Source: Aegilops tauschii subsp. strangulata (lineage: Eukaryota > Streptophyta > Magnoliopsida > Poales > Poaceae). Taken from it: DNA of 64,000 nucleotides. Numbering within the stretch: position 1 is the stretch's first letter; each line of letters starts with the position of its first letter. Below, piece after piece: positions 1 to 11,857 of this stretch. The stretch lies in assembly GCF_002575655.3 (NCBI RefSeq), contig NC_053037.3, positions 505,122,544 to 505,186,543 on the forward strand. The letters are read 5' to 3'. The notes under the pieces were generated by a model. It worked only from the letters and a program-made list of their open reading frames with translations. It was not told the DNA's origin and did not search any database. A program made the position numbers and the translations under genes.

Positions 1-121
1 CAAACCCTTCACGGGATACAGAACCGTCCTGGACGAACTGCTCAACAAGCCTTGTCAGATACATACGACGCCGAACACCGAACTAACGCATAGCCTTCGG
101 GCATGTTGGGTACTCCGGCAA

Positions 122-1050
122 GTGGCTAAGAGCGGTGAGGCCATCCTCATCAGTACTACTCCAAAGAAGCATTCTTCGGAGGATGACGATTTCAACATCT
201 TTACGGTCTTTGAGACCTTTTCTTCAAATAATCGATGCAAACGGGCGCTCCGCGACCTCGCCGAAGTCAACCAAGTAGCCGCAAGGAACCCCTGGAGCGA
301 TACAGCCATAACTTTCTCCGCTGATGACGAAGCAAGGGCCCGATCAGTCCGAGCACCAACCGCCTTGGTATTAAACCCAATTGTGGACAGCTTTCGACTC
401 ACCAAAGTGCTCATGGATGGCAGTAGCGGACTTAACCTCATCTACGAAGATAACAAAATGCAAATGGACAAGAGTCGCATCGAGCAAAGCAGTACCACCT
501 TTCAAGGTATTATCCCCAGTCGAGAAGCACGATGCTTGGGGAAAATTAAACTTGATGTAGTATTCGGCACACCTGATAACTACAGGTCCGAAGAGTTGCT
601 CTTCCATGTGGCCCCTTTCAATAGCGGATATCACGCCCTTTTGGGGCGGGACGCCTTCGCATGCTTCCAAGCCATACCCCATTACGGGTACATGAAGCTT
701 AAAATGCCATGGCCCAACGGAGTAATCACTATCACCAGCGATCCGGATATAGCACTCCGTGCCGAAAACAAAACCGCATCCTTGGCCCTCGAGGCACTAT
801 CCGAGGCCCTCGCGGTCGAGGAGTTAACCACTTTGCGTTCTACAATGGACAAAGACGACGTAATCCTCGACAAGAGGTCCAAATCCACCTCTTTCAAACC
901 AGCAGACGAAATAGTCAAATTTCAAGTGCACCCGATGGATCCTAACAAGACAACATCCATTGGAGCACAGCTGGATCCGACGGTCTACACCGCCCTACGA
1001 GCGTTCCTGCGTGAAAAATGGGACATCTTTGCCTGGCACCCGTCGGACAT
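122..1050 (+). pseudogene. Gypsy aspartic protease domain and linker
   Basis: One open frame runs 122-1528. Its first part holds a retropepsin-like domain whose active-site motif reads VLMDGSSGLN (near 405-435; families usually have DGGSGLN or DTGS). A second protease landmark, ALLGRDAF, lies near 630-660. The protease would cut the Gag-Pol precursor in virus-like particles. The frame continues into RT, so 122 is not a real start; the true start is upstream of the window or lost. The reading is conserved but the polyprotein is broken downstream. Confidence 0.85.
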
Positions 1051-2190
1051 GCCCGGAATCCCACGCAGACTGGCCGAACATAGCCTCAAGATAATAAAGG
1101 GGTTCAAACCAGTCAAGCAAACGTTGCGGAAATTTTCCGAACCCAAACGACAAGCTATGGGGGAGGAGCTAGCCAAACTACTCGAGGCCGGGTTCATTAG
1201 AGAAATCAAACACCCGGACTGGCTAGCCAACCTGGTCATGGTGCCGAAGAAGGATAAATCATGGCACCTTTGTGTCGATTTCAAAGACCTCAATAAGGCT
1301 TGCCCTAAGGACCCCTTCCCGTTGCCCCGCATTGACCAAATTATTGACGCAACTTCAGGACACGATTCATTCTGTTTCCTCGATGCCTACTCTGAATACC
1401 ATCAGATTAAGATGAAGGAGTTCGACCAGGCCGCAACAGCATTTATTACCCCGTACGGGCCTTTCTGCTTCAACACTATGCCCTTCGGGCTCAAAAACGC
1501 TGGCGCCACTTACCAACGCATGATTTAGACATGTATGGAAAAACAAATTGGCAAAACAGTGGAGGCATACGTGGACGACGTGGTCATCAAGACTAAACAC
1601 GCTGAATCATTGGTGGATGATCTGCGCCTCACATTTGACAACCTCCGAACATATGACATACGACTCAATCCGGAAAAATGTGTCTTCGGCGTTCCAGCCG
1701 AGAAACTGCTCGGGTTCATTGTTTCCAATAGAGGAATCGAAGCGAACCTAGCCAAAATCTGAGCCCTGTTACAATTGGCGACGCCAACAGACTTAAAGCA
1801 GGTCCAAACACTACCTGGGTGCGTGGCAGCCTTAAGCCGCTTCATCTCCAGATTGGGAGAAAAAGCACTACCGCTTTATCGACTGCTCCGGCGCACCGAC
1901 CACTTTGAATGGACGGACGCGGCCACAGCCGGATTGGAAGAAATAAAAACCTTGTTGGCAGGTAACCCAATCCTAGCCGCACCAAGTATTTGCGAGCCTA
2001 TGTTGCTCTACTTATCCGCGACTCACCAGGTAGTGAGCGCCGTACTCGTCGTTGAACGGGAGGAAGAGGGACATAAGTTCCCCATCCAGAAACTGGTGTC
2101 TTTATGGCATCCCGGAAGCTGCGGCACTACTTTCAAGAGTGTTCGATCACAGTGGCATCCAAAGTACCACTCAATGACATCATAAATAAT
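1051..2190 (+). pseudogene. Gypsy reverse transcriptase and first RNase H region, disrupted
   Basis: RT fingers and palm are clear: WHLCVDFKDLNKACPKD near 1261-1311, a palm block ending MPFGLKNAGATYQRM, and the catalytic YVDD at 1568-1579. A TAG at 1526-1528 and a TGA at 1760-1762 interrupt the frame. The part after 1775 (LYRLL, HFEWTD, LLYLSATH) matches the RT connection and first RNase H region, and it changes frame near 2100-2185. The enzyme would copy element RNA into cDNA. Both stops look like single-base decay of ordinary codons. Confidence 0.9.
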
Positions 2191-2994
2191 CAGGATGCCA
2201 CCGGCCGCATAGCCAAATGGGCCATCGAGCTCTTACCATTTGAAATAACGTACAAGCCACACCGAGCTATTAAATCTCAGGTGCTGGCCGACTTTGTCGC
2301 CGAGTGGACGGAAGCCGAGCTCCCTAAAGAGTACAGCACATACTCCAAATGGATCATGTACTTTGACGGCTCTAAAATGTTAGCCGGATTGGGGGCTGGT
2401 GTCATCTTGACATGCCCTACGGGGGACACAGTCCGCTATGTGTTACAAATCATGTATATGGACTCCAACAATGTAGCCGAATACGAGGCATTACTACATG
2501 GTCTCCGAATGGCTGTCTCTATGGGCATACAATGCCTAGAGGTGCGTGGGGATTCGAACCTCGCAATATCCCAAATAAATGGAGAATTCGATGCAAAAGA
2601 CCCCAAAATGGCAGCATATTGAAACACCGTACTTAAGATATCAGCTCGGTTTGAGGGGCTCGAGTTCCATCACGTTGCTCGAGACAGTAATCAGACAGCG
2701 GACATCCTTGCTTGAATGGGCGTTAAGCGCGATCCCGTCCCTCCTAACACCTTTGTGAAAAGGCTCTTCAAGCCATCCGTGGTATGGCAGGACGAGAGCG
2801 GAAATACTAGTCCGAAGCCGATCATACCCCCAGCAGCCGAACATAATTCCGATATCATCGGGGGCTCGGGCACTGAAATGACACCTTTCGCCCATGTAAT
2901 CATGGTCATCATTGCTCCATGGACCGAACCATTCCTGGCTTACCTCAATAAGCAGGAGCTCCCTGATGACCAGAATGAGGCCCGTGCATAGTTC
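2191..2994 (+). pseudogene. Gypsy second (archaeal-type) RNase H, disrupted
   Basis: The frame at 2104-2622 carries a second RNase H: YFDGSK near 2359 (first Asp), NNVAEYEALLHGL near 2467-2506 (Glu), and VRGDSNLAI (second Asp) near 2540. A TGA near 2620 stops it, but the same frame goes on through FEGLEFHHVARDSNQTADILA, which holds the last acidic residue, to another TGA near 2715. The stretch to about 2994 is tether sequence before the integrase. A second RNase H after RT is characteristic of Tat/Ogre elements. Confidence 0.85.
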
Positions 2995-3049
2995 GATGCT
3001 CTAAAGCCTACAAAGTTCACGAAGGTGAACTCTACAAGAAAAGTACTAC

Positions 3050-3742
3050 TGGAGTTCTTCAAAGGTGCATCTCCGAAGAGGAGGGACGACAGCTATTGGC
3101 TGAAATACATGCTGGCCTTGGTGGCCATCACACCGCAGCTCGGGCCCTCGTAAGCAAGGCCTTCCGTACAGGTTTCTTTTGGCCTGCGGCCCGAGAAGAC
3201 GCACAAGCCCTTGTACAGCGCTATGTGGGATGTCAGCTTTTCGCCAATCAAAGTCACATGCCACCCACTGCCTTAAGAACAATCCCCATCACTTGGCCCT
3301 TTGCGGTCTGGGGGCTAGATATGGTCGGACCCCTTAAAGGGGGAAGCCATAAAAAGAAATATTTGCTGGTTATGGTGGATAAATTCACTAAGTGGATAGA
3401 GGCCAAACCAGTAAAACGGCTGAAGTCGGGCCAGTGATCGACTTTATATCCGGCATGGTGCACCGTTATGGTGTCCCACACAGCATCATCACTGATAATG
3501 GCTCCAATTTCACAGCCGATGAGGTGAAAAGCTGGTGCGCTAACTTGGGCGTTAAGCTCGATTACGCCTCCGTATACCACCCTCAAACAAACGGTCAGGT
3601 CGAACGGGCTAATGGCCTGATAATGAGCGGCATCAAACCCAGACTAGTGCGATCCCTATGGGAATAAGATAAGCACTGGGTCAAGGAACTCGATTCTGTA
3701 CTCTGGGGATTACGGACTACGCCCAATCGCACGACCGGATAC
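3050..3742 (+). pseudogene. Gypsy integrase, N-terminal and core parts, truncated by insertion
   Basis: The HHCC zinc domain (HAGLGGHHTAA, then a pair of cysteines of which one survives as GCQLF) lies at about 3105-3245. The core follows: GLDMVGP with the first Asp near 3315, a frame change near 3420, ITDNGSNF with the second Asp near 3490, and NGQVERANG with the Glu near 3590. A stop at 3665-3667 interrupts it. Coding similarity ends exactly at 3742, at the Copia-1 LTR, and resumes on the minus strand at 51187. Confidence 0.9.
3738..3742. repeat. Target-site duplication GATAC of Copia-1, left copy
   Basis: GATAC directly precedes the LTR start TGTTGGAG. The matching copy is GTATC at 51188-51192 (GATAC on the minus strand), directly after the end of the minus-strand Copia-1 LTR. 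Confidence 0.88.
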
Positions 3743-5167
3743 TGTTGGAGATATGCCCTAGAGGCAATCATGTATGATGATATTTCCTATGTGTTTATGA
3801 ATAAAGATAGTCCTTGGACATTGTCAATGATGTGTATCAGCAAGTACGTGACTTGTTTGTGGGACTAAGCAGTATATGATGACTGTCCTAAAAGGTCCCT
3901 AGTCCAAAGGGCTGTGTGGACGCGCAGCCGACTAGACTAGCATATGACACGGTCGATGGCTCGTCTCACTAGCCATGAAGCATTGGATGCTAACCAGATA
4001 ATATGGACTTGGAAAGGTCTGGTCGGATTCGACGTACTCGGATCCGAGTTGAGATAAGGTCTGAGTCGGACAGACCCAACCATGAGACGCAGCGATATGT
4101 CATCTGTGAGTCTCTAGTACAACATACGTTCTATGTCCTAAGACCTGAGCTGACGCATGTACTCGGGATGGTGATAGACCTGCTTTGGGCCGACCAAACG
4201 CTACTTCGTGACTGGGTAGTTACAAGGGTAGGTTTCGGGCTTGTCCAGACCCATGCTGCGAGACATGGTCGAGGAAGATGGGATTTGCCCCTCCGACCAG
4301 GAGAGATATACTCTAGGCCCCTCGTGTGATCCAACCAGGATAAGCATGGCCATGCGACAAGGATTATGAGATAATCCGGATTATGGTCGGCATCACTGGA
4401 ACGAGAAAGAGGTCGGGCTAGCACAAGGATGACAGGCTCACCTTCAGCCCGACAACATATATCGTGTGGCAAAAGGAATGGAAGTATGATGTACAGGTTC
4501 GCTAACCAGCTTCATAGTCTGCTTGGTGTTCGGCATGCCTTGCTAGAGGTCGCTACCAACCGTGCAGTTCGGAGGTGATCCGAACTGCGACCAAGCCGAC
4601 TTGAACCTAAGGGGTCATGCGCTTAAGGGAAGGAACCTACGAGGTCGGATCCGAGGGCACTGGTCGGATGTGATCCGAGCTGTATTCGGATCGTGGCCGA
4701 GTAGACTTGTGGGCTTTAGGATCTGTGCGAGGCCCAAGAGTTGAGCCCGTGACAGATGCCTCTATATAGTGGAGGTGCGGCACACTCATTTGGTTGATCG
4801 CTTCGGCACCGTCACTAGGGTTTGCATGTGTTGCGAATAGACACCTCCACTCGCTGTCGGTTGTGTGATCGGACCTAGCAGTCCACCGCATGACGTTCCT
4901 CTTGCACGTGCGGATACCGTTAGAGGCGGTGCACTTGCGCCGCTCCGGCAAACTTGTACGTGGGATGGGACGAGCGGCTGTTCGAGGGAGATCGGACGAG
5001 GAGGAGACGAACCACGCGGACCCGCTGCCCCAACTCTTTTTCCGCTGCACGGCACTGCGCGTCTAGTGGTAACGAACTGTGATCCATCTCCCGTAGCATG
5101 TTCTTGGTTGTTCTGCGCGTAGGAAATTTTAATTTGCAGTCGACGCACACTACGGTAGAACCCAACA
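3743..5167 (+). mobile_element. Copia-1 5' LTR
   Basis: This 1425-bp LTR begins TGTTGGAGATATGCCC and ends GAACCCAACA, and is followed by a tRNA-Met-type primer site. A near-identical 1426-bp copy lies on the minus strand at 51193-52618. By eye the first 370 bp of the two copies differ at roughly 3% of positions, which fits a fairly recent insertion. A TATATA box at 4763-4768 is the likely promoter. The start resembles the Angela/WIS group, but the rest differs, so the family is uncertain. Confidence 0.92.
4763..4768 (+). promoter_or_regulatory. TATA box of the Copia-1 LTR
   Basis: TCTATATAGT about 400 bp before the LTR end is the best TATA candidate in this LTR. The same stretch is kept in the 3' LTR. 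Confidence 0.5.
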
Positions 5168-5168
5168 G

Positions 5169-5181
5169 TGGTATCAGAGCC
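5169..5181 (+). other. Primer binding site of Copia-1
   Basis: TGGTATCAGAGCC starts two bases after the LTR end and matches the initiator tRNA-Met 3' end used by plant Copia elements. Confidence 0.9.
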
Positions 5182-6391
5182 TCTGCTATAGGATTGGGAT
5201 TCAGATCATATGCATATTAGATATGTGGAGGCGGCAGATGAGATCTGTTGTCGTTGATGAGATCGGCTGTGTGCACGGTTGATGAGATCAACTGCACATG
5301 GGGATCGATGAGGCTATGTTTTCTATCAATCGGGATCGATGAGGTCGTGACACAACCTACCCCTACCAGTCGGTTATCCGCCATCGGGGTTAACAGTGAA
5401 ACATAAACCCGAATTGGATTTGCGATGATCGATGAGATCGGTCAGATCAGAAAATTCGGCGTGATCGGAGTTCAGATGTGATCTGTGATTTCCGAAAATG
5501 TCGGGCGTCTTGTGTTTCGTACACGATCACTCAAACCGGTAGAATGCGATTCTATGCATAACTTTATTTTGCAGGGTTTGATGTGAATAGTATGGCTCAT
5601 GTGTATGTGATGCATGTGTGTAAATTATACATGGCCTGCATGTCATGTTTGTCAGCCGGCAGGAGCCAAAGTGATGTCATTATATTGTATAACGACCTGC
5701 GTGTCGACTTGTGACTCTATGTAAAATTCATTACTAGTTGTAGTAATTGGATAATACAGATCAGGTTGGTGGCTTGGCGTCCCGGCGCGACAAACAAGAT
5801 GGAGTTCCTAGATGGTCATCGGAGTCGGAGCCGACCTGGAAGAACATCCATGAAGGAGCCATACTATTTCATAATATATGTTTATTTGTGATTGTTATGA
5901 TTCTTGTTTTCTATCCATGTTAGAATGGTAGAAAGATCCCTCATGAATATCAAGCGAATTGCCATCCCCGATGTTGCACCTTCGCACGTCAAGTACGTCT
6001 AGTAGTGGGCTCATAAAATTGGGTGCTGCTGGGTGTCCTTGAACTGAAGGGTTCGTGTCGGACACGGACATGCACTGCATCAGGTTAACTTGACAAGGCT
6101 ATCAAAACGGTTTTGGGCCTTGTGGCAAAGAAGGTCGGGGGCCGGGGTATGAGATACCTTCCCGACTGATAGGAGTCATATAGAGATACGATTAGCAAGG
6201 AGTTGCTTACCGGATAGGCATGTTGTCTAGTAGTGATGCTAAAGCTCACTAGTCGCATGTGCTAGTCGGATCCTGAATCACTGAGTGTTTGCGGAGGGAT
6301 GCCAACTTCAGCGGGAGTATTGTCGTTTAAGGCTAGAATTACTCTACATAAACACATTGCTTAGTGATTGCATATTTTCTGTTGTAGATCA
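5182..6391 (+). other. Copia-1 untranslated leader
   Basis: About 1.2 kb without a convincing ORF lies between the primer site and gag. It holds repeated GATGAGATC/GATCGATGAG words near 5230-5450. No separate gene is seen. Confidence 0.7.
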
Positions 6392-7940
6392 ATGACACCA
6401 CCTGCTCAACCCAACTTTGCATTGAAATCAATTCTGGAAAAGGATAAACTAAATGGAACAAACTTTACCACCTGGTATAGAAATTTGAGAATTGTTCTCA
6501 AGCATGATAAAAAGGAACATGTTCTAGAGGATCCACTTCCAAAGGAACCCGCCGATAATGCTAGTGCCACAACTAAGAATGCCTACCAGAAACTCGTTGA
6601 TGAATCAACAGAGATCAGCTGTCTAATGCTGGCTTGTATGGAGCCCGATTTGCAACAACATTTCGAAAATGTTGAGGCTTACGTATGATCGAGAGTCTCA
6701 AGAGCATATTTCAGACACAGGCTAGGACCGAAAGGTTCAATGTCTGGCGATCCTTGATGGATTGTAAGCTGAAGGAAGGTGATCCACTGAGCCCACATGT
6801 GATCAAGATGATCGGATATGTGCAAGCTTTGGATAGGTTGGGCTTCCCACTCTTGGATGAGCTGGCTACAGATGCAGTTCTGGGTTCTCTTCCTCCTAGC
6901 TATGGGACGTTCATCTCGAACTATCATATGCACGACATGGATAAGAAGCTCACTGAATTGCATGGGATGCTCAAAGTGGCAGAGCAGGATATTAAGAAAG
7001 GCACGCATCAAGTGTTGATGGTGCAGAAATTAGCTAAGTTCAAGAAGAGTTGGTCTAAGAAGAAGGCTAAGGCAAAGGGCATGGAGATGGAAACCTCCGC
7101 CGCTGCGCCGAAGTCTGGACCGGACTCAAAGACCATTTGCTATCATTGCAAGGAAACTGGTCACTGGAAGAGGAACTGTAGCAAGTGGCTTGTAGAGCAT
7201 GGCAAGAAGGCCGTGAATGCTGCTTCAGGCAAAGGTACACTTGTTGCATATGTTATAGACATTTACCTTGCTAACATACCTAGTAGCTCTTGGGTATTTG
7301 ATACCGGATCGGTTGTTCATATTTGCAACTCGATGCAGGGGCCGGTAAGAACTAGGCATGTGGCACAAGGGGAGATTGACATCAAGGTCGGCAACAAAGC
7401 AAGAGTTGCTGCGTTGGAGGTCGGCACGATGCAGCTCCAGCTTCTTTCTGGATTTATTTTGGAATTGAATAATTGTTATTACATTCCTGCACTTAGTCGG
7501 AACATTATTTCTGCCTCATGTTTGATGAGCACGGTTATGAATTCAATTTAAAGGACAATGGTTGTTCATTTTATTTGAATGGTATGTTCCACGGCTATGC
7601 ACCCATTGTTGATGGGCTATTTATATTGAATCTGGAACTGGAACCGGTCTATAATGTGAATGTCAAGAGGCATAAGCCTAATGAGATAAATCCGACATAC
7701 TTCTGGCATTGTTGACTTGGACACATTAGTCTCAAATGCATGAAGAAGCTCCATGATGATGGGCTCCTAACTTCGTCCGACTTCAGGTCGTTCGAGACAT
7801 GTGAATCATGCTTGCTCAGCAAGATGACTAAGTCTCCTTTCGCAAAGAGTTGCGAGAGGGCGTCCGAGCTGTTGGAACTTATACATAGTGATGTGTGTGG
7901 TCCAATGAGCACAACTGCCAGAGGTGGCTATCAGTACTTG
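6392..7940 (+). pseudogene. Copia-1 gag, protease and start of integrase, cut at an inversion breakpoint
   Basis: ATG at 6392 starts a Copia gag (LNGTNFTTWYRNLRIVL, then KLKEGDPLSPHVIKMIGY). A small deletion near 6685 shifts the frame. The CCHC knuckle CYHCKETGHWKRNC lies near 7138-7180 and the protease motif WVFDTGSVVHIC near 7290-7330. Another frameshift near 7540 leads into the GAG-pre-integrase region (stop where an Arg is expected at WHC-LGHI; CESCLLSKMTKSPF) and the integrase start (CGPMSTTARGGYQYL). Coding ends at about 7940, where minus-strand Copia-2 begins. The lost middle is not in the window; RT resumes at 54290 on the minus strand. Confidence 0.9.
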
Positions 7941-7944
7941 TCAT
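7938..7944. other. Inversion breakpoint 1 (Copia-1 integrase joined to Copia-2 RT)
   Basis: Plus-strand Copia-1 integrase sequence ends within TACTTG. Minus-strand Copia-2 RT sequence (VEGIDFD) is read up to TCATCG from the other side. The two coding strands converge head to head, which a single insertion does not explain. Confidence 0.75.
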
Positions 7945-9811
7945 CGAAATCAATTCCTTCAACCTGTGTGTAGCCTTGAGCTACAAGCCGTGCCTTATTC
8001 CTCACCACAAGGCCATTTTAATCTTGCTTGTTGCGGTAGATCCACTTTGTGCCAATGATATTGTGCTTGTGAGGATCTGGACGTTTGACCAGTTTCTAGA
8101 CGTTGTTGAGCTTGAATTGATGTAATTCCTCTTGCATAGCTTGAATCCATTCAGGCTCCAGAAATGCTTCATCTACCTTAGTGGGCTCTGAGATAGAAAC
8201 GAAAGCAAAGTGCCCACAAAAGTTAGACAAATGTGAGGCTCTTGAGCGCGTGAGAGGACCTGGTATGTTGATGTCGCTGATGATTTTCTCAATCTGTACT
8301 TCATTTGCAACGCGAGGATGAGCTGGTTGTCATTGAGGAATTTGATCAGCATTTTCTTCAGCGCCATTTTCCTCAGGTGCATCAGCATGACGTTCTTCAT
8401 GTTCTGGAATGACTTCTTCAGCAGATTCTTCGGTAGGAATGACATCCACAGTAGCCTTGAACTTGATAGATTCCTCAGGTGACTGTTCATCTAGCACATG
8501 AGGTAGGTTCTCTCTTTGCGAGCCATTAGATTCATCGAACCGCACATCTACAGTTTCAACAACCTTGTGGTGAACGTTGTTGAAGACTCTGTAGGCGTGC
8601 GAGTCCTTTCCGTAACCAAGCATAAAACCCTCATGTGCTTTCGGTGCAAATTTAGAATTGTGATGAGGATCTCTAATCCAACATTTAGCACCGAAGACTT
8701 TGAAATAACTCACATTGGGTTTCTTGTCAGTGAGGAGTTCATATGCAGTCTTCTTGAAGAATTTGTGAAGATATACCCTGTTGATGATGTGGCACGCAGT
8801 ATCAATTGCCTCAATCCAGAAATGACGAGGCGTCTTGTATTCATCAAGCATAGTGTGAGCCATCTCAACAAGAGTCATGTTCTTGCGCTCCACGACGCCA
8901 TTCTGCTGAGGAGTATAAGGAGCAGATAACTCATGAGTAATACCAAGTTCATCAAGATAGTCATCAAGACCAGTATTCTTGAACTCAGTTCCATTGTCAC
9001 TTCTGATGTGCTTGATCTTCACACCAAAGTTGGTTGAAGCCCTCGAGGAAAATCGTTTGAAGACTTCCTGCACTTCACGTTTGTAAGTAACAATATGCAC
9101 CCATGTGTAACGAGAGTAATCATCAACAATAACAAAGCCATATTGAGATGCTTCATTGGTGAATGCAGAGTAATGGTTAGGACCAAAGAGATCCATGTGA
9201 AGCAATTCAAATGGTCGAGTGGTAGTCATGATAGTCTTCGCTGAATGCTTGGCCTTGGTCATCTTTTCAGCTTCACAGGCTCCGCACAAGTGATCCTTGA
9301 GGAATTTGACATTCTCAATGCCAATGACATGCTTCTTCTTCGCAAGCGTGTGTAAGTTCCTCATGTCAGCATGACCTAGTCGTTGATGCCATAGCCAGCC
9401 TTCTGAAGCTTTTGCAAGTAAGCATATAGCTGGTTGTGGTCCTGTAGAGAAATCAACAATATACAGATCTCCTCTCCTAAAGCCTTCGAAGACTTTGGAA
9501 TTGTTAGCTTCCATGATCACAACACAACGATACTTGCCAAAGATAACAATCATATCAAGATCACAAAGCATTGAGACTGACATGAGGTTGTATCCTAAGG
9601 ACTCGACAAGCATGACTTTGTCCATGTGTCGATCCTTTGAGATCACAACCTGACCTAGACCCAATACCTGGGCTTTGCCTTTGTCAGCGAAGATGATATG
9701 CTTCAGATGCGATGGAGATAAGGAAACATCCATCAACAGATTCTTGTCACCAGTCATGTGATTCGTACATCCACTATCGAGGACCCACTCAGTGGCTTTG
9801 GGTAGATCATC
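7942..9811 (-). pseudogene. Copia-2 pol: protease, integrase and first part of RT
   Basis: On the minus strand the protease motif VLDSGCTNHMTG (about 9795-9750) is followed by a 475-aa open frame (9757-8330). That frame holds GAG-pre-integrase (WLWHQRLGHADM, CGACEAEKM) and an intact integrase core: HMDLFGP, IRSDNGTEF and QNGVVERKN give the D, D and E. A stop ends this frame at 8330. The other frames continue through the acidic linker and into RT (KARLVAQGYTQVEGIDFD) up to 7942, where the gene is cut. The rest of RT and RNase H is at 54291-55182 on the plus strand. Confidence 0.9.
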
Positions 9812-11790
9812 CTGCAGATGAATTAGTGCAACTTATGAACTCATATACTTCATCAGTGAAGAATATGACATCAATTTCATCATATCAATTTCATCAAGCA
9901 ATAGAACAGATAAAGCAGTAGGAGGACGTGAGAAATGAGGATTCATTTCTTCATGATTAGCCTGCGTCCTTTCAGGCAATTTTCAGGTCTCTAGCTAATT
10001 CTTCAGACGTTTAAGCACGTCTGGAGACCTGACCCTGCATAAGAGATTAGTTCTTTTTCTTCACCACCCACATCTGAAGGGGGGCAAAGAGTTCATCATT
10101 CTGCGAGCTCCATAAGAGAAAGGTGGCATAGAAGCCATCCCACTTCGTTTCACATAAGAGGAATTAGGGTAAGCATATGAGTAAGCAGAGAAGTTCTTCG
10201 AGGACCTATGAACATAATGGTTAGAAGAATAATGCTCATATTCATAGCCCTTAAATCTTCCCTGCGAAACAGAAGTGTTAGCATGATGATGTTCATATGA
10301 GGACTTTGATCCTTTTGAGGAATTTGATCTGCATGAGGAATTCAGTCCATATGAGGACTTGGATCCATATGAAGAATTTGGTCCATATGAAGAATTTGAT
10401 CTGGGGTTCCTATTCTTCACAGGTGGTGTCATGATGACATTCACCTGAAGATTTTCAAGGCACCTTTTGGGAACCCAGATTTTCTTCATATGGAATTGTT
10501 CCTGCAGTTAGTGCCAACATATCTAGCAAATACTTCACCATTCTGATTTTTGAACAGTTTATAGTTGGAGTCAAATGACTCATCAGAAGAATGAGGAGAT
10601 TCACATGTAAAGCCAGATAGAGTAGATGGATCTACTGGAGGTCCCTTTGCAGCAACCCATAAGGTTTTGGGATACTGCTCAGGCTTCCAGCATGTCCCAT
10701 CAGCATTGAGTTTCCTCTCAAAGGCAATACCCTCTTTCCTAGGGTTCCTGTTGAGGATCTGCTTTTTAAGCACATCACAAAGAGCCTGATGCCCTTTGAG
10801 GCTTTTGTACATGCATGTCATATAAAATTCCTTCAGCCCTGCATCATCAGTGATACTAGCAATGTTCTCAGATGAGGAATTAGTGATAGCAGAGACAGGT
10901 CAAGAATTTGTAACACTAGAAGCATTTGAACATTCAGGTGAAGAATTAGCAGATTCACGTTCAATGCACTTCAAACATTGAGGAACAAATTCTTCCTGAG
11001 CAGCGCTGATTTGTTGAGCAAGTAATCAATCGCGCTCCTTCTGAAGATCTTCATAACTCACCCTTAGCTTTTCAAGATCTTGCTTTCTTTGAAGAAATTC
11101 ATAAGAAATCTTCTCATGATCAGATAAGAGAGTGTTATGATGACTTTGAAGGTTGTCAAACTTAGACTGAAGTCTCTGAAGACTTTCAGCCAAAGCCTTT
11201 GACTGATCCATTTTCTCACCCAACATATCATCGCTCTTACCTAGCATGTATTGAACTTTTTCCAAAGCTCTTTGTTGTTTAGTGGCAAGGGAAGCAAGTT
11301 TGGCATAACTTGGTCCAAATTCATCACCAGATTCATCATCGCTGGACTCGGATACGTAGCACTCTGTTACCTTAGCACCTTTTGCCATAAGACATGGTGT
11401 AGAGGATGATGACTCTGGTTCGAATGTCATAGCTTTGAGTGATTCCTTGAAATCCTCAAACCAAGGATCATGACGAGTTCGATGACCTTCATAGACCTCA
11501 GAGAGACGGTCCCAGATAAGTTTCGCATGGCTGAGATGCATGATATTCCTGAACTGATTTTGAGACAGACAGGAGCAAATCACATCCTTTGCCGTGAGGT
11601 TGAGAAGAGTGTACTTGCGAATGTCATCAGCTTCCGCCATCTTGCACAGATCGGTGAGACCAATCTTAGTGATGGTCCATAGTTTGCTGTTCATCGCCAT
11701 GAGGCGCTTCTTCATCATGGCCTTCCATTTGGGATAATCATGACCGTCAAAGATGGGGCATGACACTGTCTTCATTCCTATGGTCAACAT
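9812..11790 (-). pseudogene. Copia-2 gag, disrupted
   Basis: Minus-strand ATG at 11790 opens a gag frame (CPIFDGHDYPKWKAMMKKRL) that runs to 11026. A long heptad-like part (KALAESLQRLQSKFDNLQ and following) suggests a coiled coil. The frame resumes in pieces at 10821-10486 and 10489-10061. The last piece holds imperfect SSYG repeats between about 10400 and 10270. No complete CCHC knuckle was found by eye. The stops show the gag is dead. This type of gag is usual in Copia elements whose LTR begins TGTAAGTGCATC. Confidence 0.85.
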
Positions 11791-11840
11791 AACTAAAACT
11801 CCAGGCGGTTAAACCAAAATCACACAGAACAAGGGAGTAC

Positions 11841-11855
11841 CTTGCTCTGATACCA
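11841..11855 (-). other. Primer binding site of Copia-2
   Basis: On the minus strand TGGTATCAGAGCAAG follows the LTR end (TGCACTTTCA) by two bases and matches the initiator tRNA-Met primer type. Confidence 0.88.
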
Positions 11856-11857
11856 AC

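Larger units (their letters stand above)
1..3742 (+). mobile_element. Ty3/Gypsy retrotransposon (Tat-type, Fatima-like), 5' portion
   Basis: This is the interior of a Gypsy element in the order protease, reverse transcriptase, RNase H, integrase. The window opens inside it, so its gag and 5' LTR lie to the left. It stops at 3742, where the Copia-1 LTR begins after the target site GATAC. The missing integrase tail is on the minus strand at 50780-51187, next to a second GATAC. The RNase H with the VAEYEALLHGL motif is typical of Tat-lineage elements (family knowledge), and the partner LTR at 46574-47042 looks like Fatima. Many stops and frameshifts show it is inactive. Confidence 0.93.

Noticed and set aside
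5169..5181. tRNA-like matches at the primer sites
   Set aside because: They are short complements to a tRNA 3' end, not tRNA genes.
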